A stretch of 64,000 bases of DNA from NCBI RefSeq assembly GCF_900497695.1, contig NZ_UIDD01000007.1, positions 310,001 through 374,000 of the forward strand. Direction: 5' to 3'. This DNA is from Pseudomonas wadenswilerensis (GTDB lineage: Bacteria > Pseudomonadota > Gammaproteobacteria > Pseudomonadales > Pseudomonadaceae). Position 1 is the stretch's first letter, and each line of letters starts with the position of its first letter. The notes under the pieces were generated by a model. It was not told where the DNA came from. It ran no database searches and saw nothing but the letters and a program-made list of their open reading frames with translations. The position numbers and the translations under genes are program-made. Of this stretch, positions 35,824 through 43,385 are shown one piece after another.

Positions 35824-36060
35824 CTAAGAAACACCCTCTGCCGGTTGAAGAGTGTAGCCAAATTCAGCCGCACGCCGATGCAGGCCTTTCACTACTCTCT
35901 CCCGATATCTCTGTTCGTATTGATCCGCTCCCGGATCTCGATAACTCATGCCGAAACGCATGGCGTTGTAGAACAGGATCACAATCTTTCGGGCGGTGGT
36001 GGTGACTGCTTTGGCTTTTCCGATTCGAGCCGCAAGGCGTCTATAAAAGGCCCCCAGCGC
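35824..36060 (-). pseudogene. C-terminal fragment of a transposase
   Basis: The reading ALGAFYRRLAARIGKAKAVT and YRERVVKGLHRRAAEFGYTL is the end of a transposase that I associate with the IS110-like group; family assignment is uncertain. The N-terminal two-thirds are missing, and the plus-strand gene at 36062 begins at the break. Confidence 0.6.
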
Positions 36061-36061
36061 A

Positions 36062-36325
36062 GTGCTTGGCCTGTTCAACGGGGTGAAGATCAACAAAGAC
36101 GACAGCATAGAGGTGAAGGTAGGCGACCAGCTGCCGTACCTGACCCTGCTGGGCCGGATCTTCAGCATGAATATTGGGCCGGTAGTTCCTGTGGCCACGG
36201 TTGTGTCCCAGGATGAGCTAGGCGCACGCTATGCCTGGGCGCTGGAGAAGACCAAAGCGCAGTGTGCAGCCATGGCTGACAGCGCGACCCAGATCGCGGC
36301 ATTGGACAACAGTGGTGAGGTATGA
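36062..36325 (+). CDS. Hypothetical protein at the edge of the IS debris
   Basis: 87 residues, GTG start. Hydrophobic middle (VGDQLPYLTLLGRIFSMNIG) and a polar end. It runs into a second short frame at 36322 through an ATGA overlap. The two look like small phage or plasmid genes, but no family was recognised. The 5' end may have been cut by the transposase fragment. Confidence 0.35.
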   Translation: MLGLFNGVKINKDDSIEVKVGDQLPYLTLLGRIFSMNIGPVVPVATVVSQDELGARYAWALEKTKAQCAAMADSATQIAALDNSGEV

Positions 36326-36818
36326 CGATCAGGCCGGAGCTGCAACCCACACCGGACAACATCCGCCGTACCAGGCTCAGCCTGCGCATGAGCAAGACCG
36401 CTGCCGGCGCGCTGGTGTATGGCCTGTACGAGAAGGGCAAAGGCGCAACAACAGAGCAGCTATCAACGCAGCGATGGCCAGCTTCCTGGAGGCTAACAAG
36501 TGTCGGTGTGGCGGGCCGCTCAAGCAAAACGCGCTCAGGAGCAATGCGAGCTGTGTGCGGGAGCTGCTGCAAAACCACGCAGCTGAAGGCAGCCAAATCC
36601 AAGGGCGGATGTTTAGAAAGCTAGGTGGCGTACAGTAAAATATGCCTTGCCAAGATTGTACGACGTTTTGTACCATATAATTGCCACTGGAGCGAAAGGT
36701 GGCCTTTTGCTTCTGTACCTTTTTAAGATGTCGTATAGACGTCATGGCACAGAAAGCTTATCCATCACATGGTCCGTTCGCGTTCAAGGACGCGGACCTG
36801 ATGACCAATTGATCTCTC

Positions 36819-36855
36819 ACCCCTTAAAGGCGGCGTGCAGTCGCCTTTAAGGGGT
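36819..36855. promoter_or_regulatory. Perfect 14-bp inverted repeat upstream of the toxin-antitoxin pair
   Basis: ACCCCTTAAAGGCG and CGCCTTTAAGGGGT are exact complements separated by 9 bases. The unit ends 42 bp before the antitoxin start. It could be a terminator for the upstream fragment or an operator for antitoxin autoregulation. Confidence 0.5.
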
Positions 36856-36896
36856 ATCCACCTGGTCTGGGCATGCCCAGCAAGGACTTCAAAGAA

Positions 36897-37178
36897 ATGC
36901 ACGTACTGACTTTTAGCCAGGCTCGCGCCGAACTGAAGCAGACAATGGATGATGTGTGCCGGGACCACGAACCTGCCATCATTACGCGCCAGCGTGGCGA
37001 ACCCGTCGTAATGCTCTCCCTGGAGGATTACAACGGACTGACCGAGACACTGTACCTAACGTCCTCGGCAAAGAACGCCTCACGCCTTCGCTCATCCATT
37101 GCTCAGCTCCGGGCCGGCAAAGCCGTTACCAAGGAATTGATCACCAATGAGCAAGAAGAAGCAGAGCAACAAAGATGA
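36897..37178 (+). CDS. yefM: YefM/Phd-family antitoxin
   Basis: 93 residues from the ATG at 36897. The N-terminal DNA-binding part has the family pattern LTFSQARAELKQTMDDV and PAIITRQRGEPVVMLSLEDY. The C-terminus should neutralise the toxin. The gene overlaps the toxin gene by 32 bp. The complex normally represses its own promoter; the inverted repeat at 36819-36855 is a candidate site. Confidence 0.88.
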   Translation: MHVLTFSQARAELKQTMDDVCRDHEPAIITRQRGEPVVMLSLEDYNGLTETLYLTSSAKNASRLRSSIAQLRAGKAVTKELITNEQEEAEQQR

Positions 37179-37452
37179 AGCCCGCAAGATCGCAGGGCTG
37201 AAATGGTCCGACGAAGCTTGGGATGACTACTGCCACTGGCTGAAAGCAGATCCTCAAATTCACGAGAGCATTAATCGACTGATCAACGAGTGCCGCCGCA
37301 CTCCCTTCAAAGGCACCGGCAAACCTGAAGCCTTGAAGGGCGACTATGCTGGCCTCTGGTCCCGCCGCATTACCCAAGTACACCGCCTGGTCTACTTTTA
37401 CGAGGCCGACGTACTCACCATTATGCAATGCTTCAAACACTATGACGACTGA
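37147..37452 (+). CDS. yoeB: YoeB-family mRNA interferase toxin
   Basis: 101 residues, slightly longer than E. coli YoeB because of a basic N-terminal tail. Catalytic positions are visible: E48 (LINECRRTPF), R73/R74 (WSRRITQVHRLVY) and the final H98-Y99 (CFKHYDD). It should cleave mRNA on the ribosome. All key residues are intact, so the module is probably functional and may stabilise this decayed island. Confidence 0.9.
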   Translation: MSKKKQSNKDEARKIAGLKWSDEAWDDYCHWLKADPQIHESINRLINECRRTPFKGTGKPEALKGDYAGLWSRRITQVHRLVYFYEADVLTIMQCFKHYDD

Positions 37453-37899
37453 GTTGTAGCGCAGCATCGTGCGCGCAGTTCTGCCGACCTCGTCCTGGGA
37501 CCGGGACGCTTGGCCGAATAAACGCGCACCGCCCCTTTTGTGATGTTGTGACTTAATGCCGTGATCGGCACAGCCAGGCCTCGATCAGGTGCTGGCGCCG
37601 ATTTGTAGGAGGCCGTGTGTCGCAATACACACTCACTGACGTGCAGATACAGGCGGGCGCACGTCCTGGCGAAAGCTGGGAGGACGCCTGTAGGCGGCTG
37701 GAAACGAAACAGCGAGTTCGTGCAGCTGACTGCACCGAATGCGGGACCAACGCTGGTACCAGGTCGGCGTCCCGCCGGCAGGTCCGCTTTGCGATCGCTG
37801 CGCAACGGCCGTACTGGAAGAGCTGGATTGCTTCAAGCAGAAGCCATCCAGCTCTCTGATGCATGTATGTAATGGTAAGGTCGTCGTTACTTCGGCGTG

Positions 37900-38347
37900 G
37901 ATGTGCTGGCTGACTCGCATCGAGGATCAGGTTGATCTAGAACTGTACCGCGCCGATGGCACTCTAGTCGGAAGCATTCAAAGTCGTGCGCTTTCAGAGG
38001 GACAGCGGAACACGGCCGTGCTGAAGCTGTTACTGGCGCAGGGTGATGGCCCTATCGTCATCGACCAGCCAGAAGACGAGCTTGATTCGAACTTTATCTA
38101 CCATGAGCTAGTGCCCTTGCTGCGTAAGGTCAAGAATCGTCTGCAACTGATTTTGGCTACCCATAATGCCAATCTACCCGTCAATGCTGACACTGATTTG
38201 ATCTTTGCACTGGATATTAAAAACGGCCGCGGAGAGCGGTTAGCCGTAGGCGGGCTCGATCAGTCTGATACCGCCAATGCAGTATTAAATATCATGGAAG
38301 GGTCAGCAGAGGCTTTCAAGCGGCGATTCGAAAAGTACCATTTTTAA
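37900..38347 (+). pseudogene. 3' fragment of an SMC-like AAA ATPase
   Basis: The last 150 residues are well preserved: signature LSEGQRNTAVLKLLL, Walker B region GPIVIDQPEDELDSNF, and the switch ILATHNANLPVN. Upstream of about 37900 the frame no longer resembles the family, and the Walker A half is missing. Such ATPases are common in DNA-repair or phage-defence loci. It is followed by a degraded helicase tail. Confidence 0.7.
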
Positions 38348-38419
38348 ATTGATGCGATGGGGTGCACTGTGGCGCGCTCTGTTCAGCTTTAAGCTAATTC
38401 TTAGTGGTAGACAAGGACG

Positions 38420-38906
38420 TAATAGGCATGACTGTATCGTATTGGCGCAAGTTTGCTGGTCGAGTTGAGCGTAATTTTGAAACGCCGCTCACGTTGCCAA
38501 GGTCATTCTGAATGGACTGCCAATGCAGGCCTTTGTCAGCGCGGATATTGCTGCGGCAATTACACCATTGGCGAGACTCGGGTTACATTCCCCGCTGGAC
38601 TCTCTGAGCGACTGGTCACTCAGAGACTTCCGTTAGTGGCACTGCATCAGCGCCGCACTCGGCTGGCGACGTTACATGAGGTCAAAGGTGAAACCCGCGA
38701 AGCCACTATGCTGGTCTCAGCTTCCCGTCGCGGGGATCAGTCACGTTGGGCAGATTGGATTAGTGACAAAGAACTCGGAAACGGCAAGGCTCGCTTATGT
38801 CGCGAGCTCTCGACCCAAAAAACTTTTGGTCTGGGCAGTGAGGAAATTGAAAGCCTCCGAGCGAACCACGCTTCAACGGCTTGGCTTTGAATTAGTTACT
38901 CGATAA
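38420..38906 (+). pseudogene. Frameshifted 3' fragment of a UvrD-like helicase
   Basis: One frame gives TLHEVKGETREATMLVSA and DWISD, the motif V region of UvrD-type helicases; the tail continues in another frame as ARLAYVASSRPKKLLVWAV, the motif VI region. So a shift of frame near 38780 and loss of the N-terminal part are evident. With the ATPase fragment just upstream it suggests a deleted two-gene defence module. Confidence 0.65.
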
Positions 38907-38932
38907 CCAGCAATGCTCGGGGTCAGTCTGAG

Positions 38933-39148
38933 CTACCAGAGAGACGGAAATAGAAAATCTATTGAGTGCCGCGAAAGCTTGAGGGATACCGGTTGGCGAC
39001 GCTCCAAAGTGATCAGCCCCTCTCTACACATCTGGCTCAGCAGGCTGTGCGTAGTGCGTTCACTGACACCAAGGCGAGCATGGATATCGTCGCGTCGCTG
39101 ATCACCAAGGGAGAGGAGCGTCTTGTTGATGTACGGGGTAAATGCCAT
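38933..39148 (-). pseudogene. Winged-helix fragment, probably the end of a Fic-type protein
   Basis: 71 residues. DIHARLGVSERTTHSLLSQM is a winged-helix pattern and the end (LSRHSIDFLFPSLW) resembles the C-terminus of Fic-family proteins. No Fic motif is present, so this is at most a remnant. Confidence 0.35.
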
Positions 39149-39314
39149 TTGCCGCTTGAGTCCTTAATGCAAGCCTAGTGATAAAGTTTTAGCGCGTTCT
39201 TAGAGCTTCCTCCTCGCCGGTTAGATAATGGTCATGGTTTCATTCCCGCCCGTACCAAAAAGGCAAGCCCTTGTCGTGGTGGGTTGCTGTCGAACACTTA
39301 AGCGCTGCCATGAC

Positions 39315-40076
39315 TCAGTTCGGCAGCGCTAGAGCAATCAGATGTGGCAGTACTTTCTCGGCGGGGCCTATCAGCATGATTTCACTCGGCCCGTTCATGG
39401 ATACATCTAGAGTATTGACGTGTATGACTACTGCTCCAGACTCCAACGCTATATCTGGTAAGTCAGCAGCAGGCCGGACCACGCCAGACGTGCCAATTGA
39501 AAGCAACACATCACACTGTCGTGCTGCTCGATTGGCGGTTTTCCATTTGCCTGGCGGAAGATCCTCGCCAAACCACACCAGAGCAGGACGCAAGCGACCG
39601 TTGCATCGACGGCAGCGGGGCGGTTCTATAAATGCGCCCTCCGCTGGGATGATTGGGAAAACCAGCGACTCCGCGACAAAGCGATGACAGGCGAAACATT
39701 TGGGGACCATCAAGCTGCCATGGAGATGACGCACGTCTTGATTGCCCGCCCGCTCGTGGAGATCATCAACGTTCTGAGTCACCACAGTCACACTTCGACC
39801 GCTGCCAGATAACCGATGGATCGCCTGATGTGCCGCGTTGGGCTGCGCTTGCATGACCTGCTGCCGCCGCCATAGGTACCAGCCCCAAACCAGCGCCGGA
39901 TTCTCCCGGAATGCCTTCGCAGTTTCTAAACGCTGCGGGTCTTGGCGCTCCCACAACCCGGTCAGTCGGTCGCGGAAAGTCGGAATGCCACTGCCGGCAG
40001 AAATGCCCGCGCCGGTAAACACCATGATATGTTGCGCAGACCGCAGTGCCTCAGCGGCTTTTGCTAGGGTGTCCAT
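39315..40076 (-). CDS. Sir2-family NAD-dependent protein deacylase (CobB-like)
   Basis: 253 residues. NAD-binding GAGISAGSGIPTFRD (22-36), TQNVDDLHERAG (100-111), catalytic H119 in HLHGS, and four zinc cysteines C127, C130, C155 and C158. Y67 and R70 (WYLWRR) match the Tyr/Arg pair that binds acidic acyl groups in class III sirtuins, so desuccinylation is possible. GAGGAG lies 6 bases before the ATG. It stands alone in the accessory island; a defence role is less likely given its short CobB form. Confidence 0.88.
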   Translation of the reverse strand: MDTLAKAAEALRSAQHIMVFTGAGISAGSGIPTFRDRLTGLWERQDPQRLETAKAFRENPALVWGWYLWRRQQVMQAQPNAAHQAIHRLSGSGRSVTVVTQNVDDLHERAGNQDVRHLHGSLMVPKCFACHRFVAESLVFPIIPAEGAFIEPPRCRRCNGRLRPALVWFGEDLPPGKWKTANRAARQCDVLLSIGTSGVVRPAADLPDIALESGAVVIHVNTLDVSMNGPSEIMLIGPAEKVLPHLIALALPN

Positions 40077-40254
40077 GGGTACTCCTCATCCTAGCGTGGG
40101 GCAGGGAAGGCTGTCAGGAGAACGGCTGCTGGCGCCATCGAAAGTGAACAGCCAATTCGGGGGCCTCGTGCCGAAAAAGCAAGGCTCACGCTCGGAAAGC
40201 CGAAGCCGTATTGTGGACAGACTTCACCGATCCACAACGGTGGGCGTTCCTGCA

Positions 40255-40740
40255 TCAAAAGTGCGCGTACAACTGAGGTTCGTCAGCAGACTTAGGTGGA
40301 GGGGCCGCGCTGGTGATCCGCGCTTTCAGGTTTCGCGCCGAGTACAACGCGTGTGACCGTTTCCGCAGGCGTAAATCGAGATCCCCTAATTTGTAGGTGG
40401 CCACCGCGGTCTCGTAAATCACTGCGCTTTGCGAGCACTCAAGCCCACGGTGAATCACAATTTTACGAAGCTCTTCCAGGCTCCAGTGCGGACGTCCGCT
40501 GATGGATGGAGGGCATAGCATTTGTACCTGCGCGATCTCGACGCCTGTTGCCTGGGAGAGAAAGACGTTGAGTTCGTAGGCATCTTCCACAACAGCTGCG
40601 CGCTCGCTTTCACCGTTGAAAAGCGGCCGCAAGGTTACCCAAAAGCACATCCCTTCAATTTCACAATAGGAACCCGTACGGACAGTACGGGTGTGAGATT
40701 CGGACAAATAGATCAAAACGGGCTCCACTGAGCGCTGCAT
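40255..40740 (-). CDS. Hypothetical protein
   Basis: 161 residues, soluble, with a tail PPPKSADEPQLYAHF. A short segment near 60-90 (LSQATGVEIAQVQMLCPPS and SLEELRKIVIHRG) reads like part of a DNA- or nucleotide-binding fold, but no family was recognised. Confidence 0.5.
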   Translation of the reverse strand: MQRSVEPVLIYLSESHTRTVRTGSYCEIEGMCFWVTLRPLFNGESERAAVVEDAYELNVFLSQATGVEIAQVQMLCPPSISGRPHWSLEELRKIVIHRGLECSQSAVIYETAVATYKLGDLDLRLRKRSHALYSARNLKARITSAAPPPKSADEPQLYAHF

Positions 40741-40811
40741 ACCCCTAGGCGACCAGTCACCAGGGCTGTAAACCTCAAATTATCCCACAATGAACACTAT
40801 AGATTGTAGCC

Positions 40812-40827
40812 CTATCGTATTCGATAG
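40812..40827. promoter_or_regulatory. Palindrome upstream of XRE regulator
   Basis: CTATCGTATTCGATAG has perfect 6-bp arms and a 4-base centre, 31 bp before the XRE start. A related half, CTATAGTATTC, lies after the gene near 41162. It fits an autoregulatory operator. Confidence 0.55.
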
Positions 40828-40858
40828 CGCTTCATCATTCCTTTTCTGAGGAATGATG

Positions 40859-41134
40859 ATGGAAATCCGTGAATCCCTGGGTGAGGCACTGCGGCGCATG
40901 CGCATTCTTCACGACCTGACCCAGGAAGATTTCGCCGTAGTCAGTAGTCGAACCTACGTAAGCTCCCTCGAACGCGGACTCAAGTCGCCGACTATTCAAA
41001 AAATTGAAGAGCTGGCCGGCCGCATAGGTATCCACCCACTTAGCCTCATCGTATCTGCGTACCTTATCCAGAACCCGGATGTGGGATTCGACGGGCTGAT
41101 CAAACAGGTGAAAAAAGAGGCGCTCAAGCCTTGA
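40859..41134 (+). CDS. XRE-family transcription regulator
   Basis: 91 residues. HTH_3 fold with LTQEDFAVVSSRTYVSSLER and SPTIQKIEELAGRIGIHPLS. I take the third of three consecutive ATGs (40859) because GAGG is then 7 bases upstream. The size recalls controller proteins of restriction systems, but no restriction or methylase gene is near. Confidence 0.75.
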   Translation: MEIRESLGEALRRMRILHDLTQEDFAVVSSRTYVSSLERGLKSPTIQKIEELAGRIGIHPLSLIVSAYLIQNPDVGFDGLIKQVKKEALKP

Positions 41135-41196
41135 CCGTCGATCCGGCTCCGAAAATGAGCGCTATAGTATTCATGCCGCCCTGAATCGACTACCAT

Positions 41197-41230
41197 CGCT
41201 GCTCACTGAAACCCGCTTCGGGGAGCAGCG
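41197..41230. terminator. Compound hairpin downstream of the XRE gene
   Basis: Outer 8-bp stem CGCTGCTC/GAGCAGCG with an inner CCCG/CGGG stem. No U-run follows. It may terminate the XRE transcript. Confidence 0.4.
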
Positions 41231-41491
41231 TAGTCATGCGTAGATCATTCCATGGCTAAGGTGGCCCCTTCTACATCCAAATGCCTATGGCCACCGCCGC
41301 TGCTCCCCGTTTTTCCATTGGCCTGTACAGGACACCGTGTCGAGAATCGTGGAAGATTCCTGACTAGCACTGGCGAAGACTGCAGGCTGGGAGCATGGAT
41401 GGAGGAGGGCGTAGCTAAATAATGCGGTTTTGTCTCTCAGGTATAGCGAGCGAGGCGCACTCATCGGCCAAGCCTCCAACCCCTAGCAGTG
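41231..41491. other. Gene-free stretch
   Basis: No convincing coding frame on either strand; no further repeat was noted. Confidence 0.3.
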
Positions 41492-41932
41492 CTACCCATG
41501 CGAACTGCCACCTATCTCGTCCAGAGCGGCTTTGACAACCGTGTCGGGGTCGGAGGATATGACGTCCTTCGGCAGCTTACCCCCCAAATACGAATTGGAT
41601 GATTCGAACCATAAAGCCATGCCCCAGCCACTCATCCTGGTGGCCAGCACAGCTATGACGCGCTGCATTCCCTGCGGCGCTATAACCAAGGTGCGTGATT
41701 CGATGGCGTAACGTGGGAAATACTCCACCCCTTCGTAGTTAATAGAGAATATCGCACCTTCTAAATACCGGCCAGGAGAGCTGTCGCTCCGCCCCTTAGC
41801 CACCGCCGGCAACAGCGCATTTAGCTCTGGCCAGGTGAGCCAGTCTCCGCTGGCCATGACCCTGGATTGTGCCTTGGACTGAAAAATGGCCTCTCGGCGG
41901 GAAACAATCCTCGCCTTTCGAGTTACACGCAT
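41492..41932 (-). CDS. MbcA/ParS-like antitoxin-type protein
   Basis: 146 residues from the ATG at 41932; a GTG 14 codons upstream is also possible. The C-terminal half has WGMALWFESSNSYLGGKLPKD, close to the MbcA/ParS (DUF2384) consensus around W-x-x-x-x-N-x-x-L-x-G-x-x-P. A helix-rich N-terminus (RIVSRREAIFQSKAQSR) precedes it. No RES-domain toxin is adjacent, so it is an orphan or has another role. Confidence 0.5.
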   Translation of the reverse strand: MRVTRKARIVSRREAIFQSKAQSRVMASGDWLTWPELNALLPAVAKGRSDSSPGRYLEGAIFSINYEGVEYFPRYAIESRTLVIAPQGMQRVIAVLATRMSGWGMALWFESSNSYLGGKLPKDVISSDPDTVVKAALDEIGGSSHG

Positions 41933-42173
41933 TCTGCGAGACGCTCCCTTAGCATTAGGGGGAGGGGATACCACGAGCCAATTCTGATTTGGCCGCCGAG
42001 AGATAGATCACCGCTTATTCGGCTTCTTTTTAACGCTAGTCCTGGTCGACCGTTTGCCCAAAGTGACCGGCACTCTCGGAAGCCCGCTCATAAGGGCGAG
42101 GCCAGGCGAAGAGTGGGCTCAAGTTGCTCACTTTCACGGAAACCTCTCCGCTGGCTGGTCAATGGTCGACCAA

Positions 42174-42484
42174 TCAACGCCGGCCTGTGTCCTCGAAGTA
42201 ATCGTCCTGGGCAACCAGGCCCAAATCATCAGTCTCACCTGACGATTCCAGACTGAACGTGTGCTGAACGCGTCGCTCTTGCTTAATGTACGCCAAGGTC
42301 TGAAAAAAGCAGTGCTCGCAGAGGTGTACCTCAAATCGCTGTCCGTCGTGGTCGCTGCCATACCCCAATGGGCTTGGAGGGTCCCATACTGGTAACCGCC
42401 AGCAGTCATGCGCGTAGAACAACCGCAGACGTCACAACTGACGTCAGTAATGGCCTCAACCTTGACTAAGCCGGTAATTTTCAC
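42174..42484 (-). pseudogene. Zinc-binding hypothetical protein, frameshifted
   Basis: The first 40 codons (VSCDVCGCSTRM, GGYQYGTLQAHWG) continue smoothly only in another frame (GSDHDGQRFEVHLCEHCFFQ) to the stop at 42174. One base appears missing in the G-run near 42367. Two CxxC pairs suggest zinc binding. It would be about 103 residues if intact. Confidence 0.7.
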
Positions 42485-42557
42485 TGTTGGCTCCTAGAAA
42501 ATGGTTTCGATCCATGTTGGACGGCAAGCTGGCCATCGACGACTAGGCAATTCAAGC

Positions 42558-43385
42558 TCAACCGCGATCTCGCATGCCGATGCGCTTGACCGAATGAGCG
42601 CGCTCTTGGTCATGCGAATGATAATAGGTGTTCTGGGTCGTACTGAGGTTGCTGTGACGCAAGTCCTCCTGCAGGTCCTTAGGGTTGCGTAGCGGGGCGT
42701 CAAACGTAGCTGAGGTGTGACGCAGCCAGTGCGCAGAAGCACAGCGCAGACTTTCCATCTCATGATTAGCGCGGCCTTCGTTGCGCATCCTCTCCAAGGT
42801 TTTATCAAAAACAGCTTGGAGGAGGGCGCGGATCTGTCGGTCAGACAAGCCAGCTCGACCATTGAGCGTTTTTATCAGCGGCGTGCTTTCTCCCGGATGA
42901 GGTAATTCGGGGAGACCCAGGAATCGCCGATAACGCTTTAAATAGCGCTCCACGTAGATGTCTCGCACCGCAATCTTAGCCGACTTGTTGCCTTTGCCAA
43001 TCGCGTGGTACCACCAGTTGCCTTCATCATCTAAGCGGAAGTCACCCATGGTGGGTTTCCAGTTCTTTCGTCCCGCGAGATCCGAAACGCGCAGGTACAT
43101 AGCGAACAGCGTGGCAACAATAAATAGTGTTCGCTCATGCCGCTCAGGCTCGACATTCGCCATCTCCTCAACGGTATCCAGTACAAAGTCCCATTGCAAC
43201 GGCGTGAGTGCCCGTGAAGAAGAAACTTCAAGTTCTTGCGTGGAGAATCGGTTACCTTTTTTAAGCAGCCGAAATGGGTTAGTTTGGGCGAAGCCGTCTT
43301 CAACTTGAAACTCATAGAATCGGCTACAGACCGTATACACCTGGTTCAATGTTCCGTTCGCGGCATGATACTCCTGTATGTTGGG
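42558..43385 (-). pseudogene. Tyrosine recombinase, 5' part missing
   Basis: The catalytic domain is intact: R in MYLRVSDLAG, the K region GKGNKSAK, HWLRHTSAT, and the nucleophile Y in STTQNTYYHSHDQ. A SAM-like segment (GTLNQVYTVCSRFYEF) begins near 43340. The frame stays open to 43571, but beyond about 43385 the protein no longer looks like an integrase and lies antisense to the next gene. About 80-100 N-terminal residues are missing. Confidence 0.7.

Noticed and set aside
36683..36703. Terminator-like hairpin GCCAC/GTGGC followed by TTTT
   Set aside because: The stem is only 5 bp with a long loop; too weak to list as a terminator.
37900..38906. Intact Gabija system
   Set aside because: The ATPase lacks a TOPRIM domain and its N-terminal half; the helicase is frameshifted. 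Only fragments of some ATPase-helicase pair remain.
40859..41134. Restriction-modification controller
   Set aside because: The size fits, but no methylase or nuclease gene is adjacent.
42054..42242. 62-codon plus-strand frame
   Set aside because: Overlaps the frameshifted zinc-binding gene on the other strand and has no ribosome binding site.
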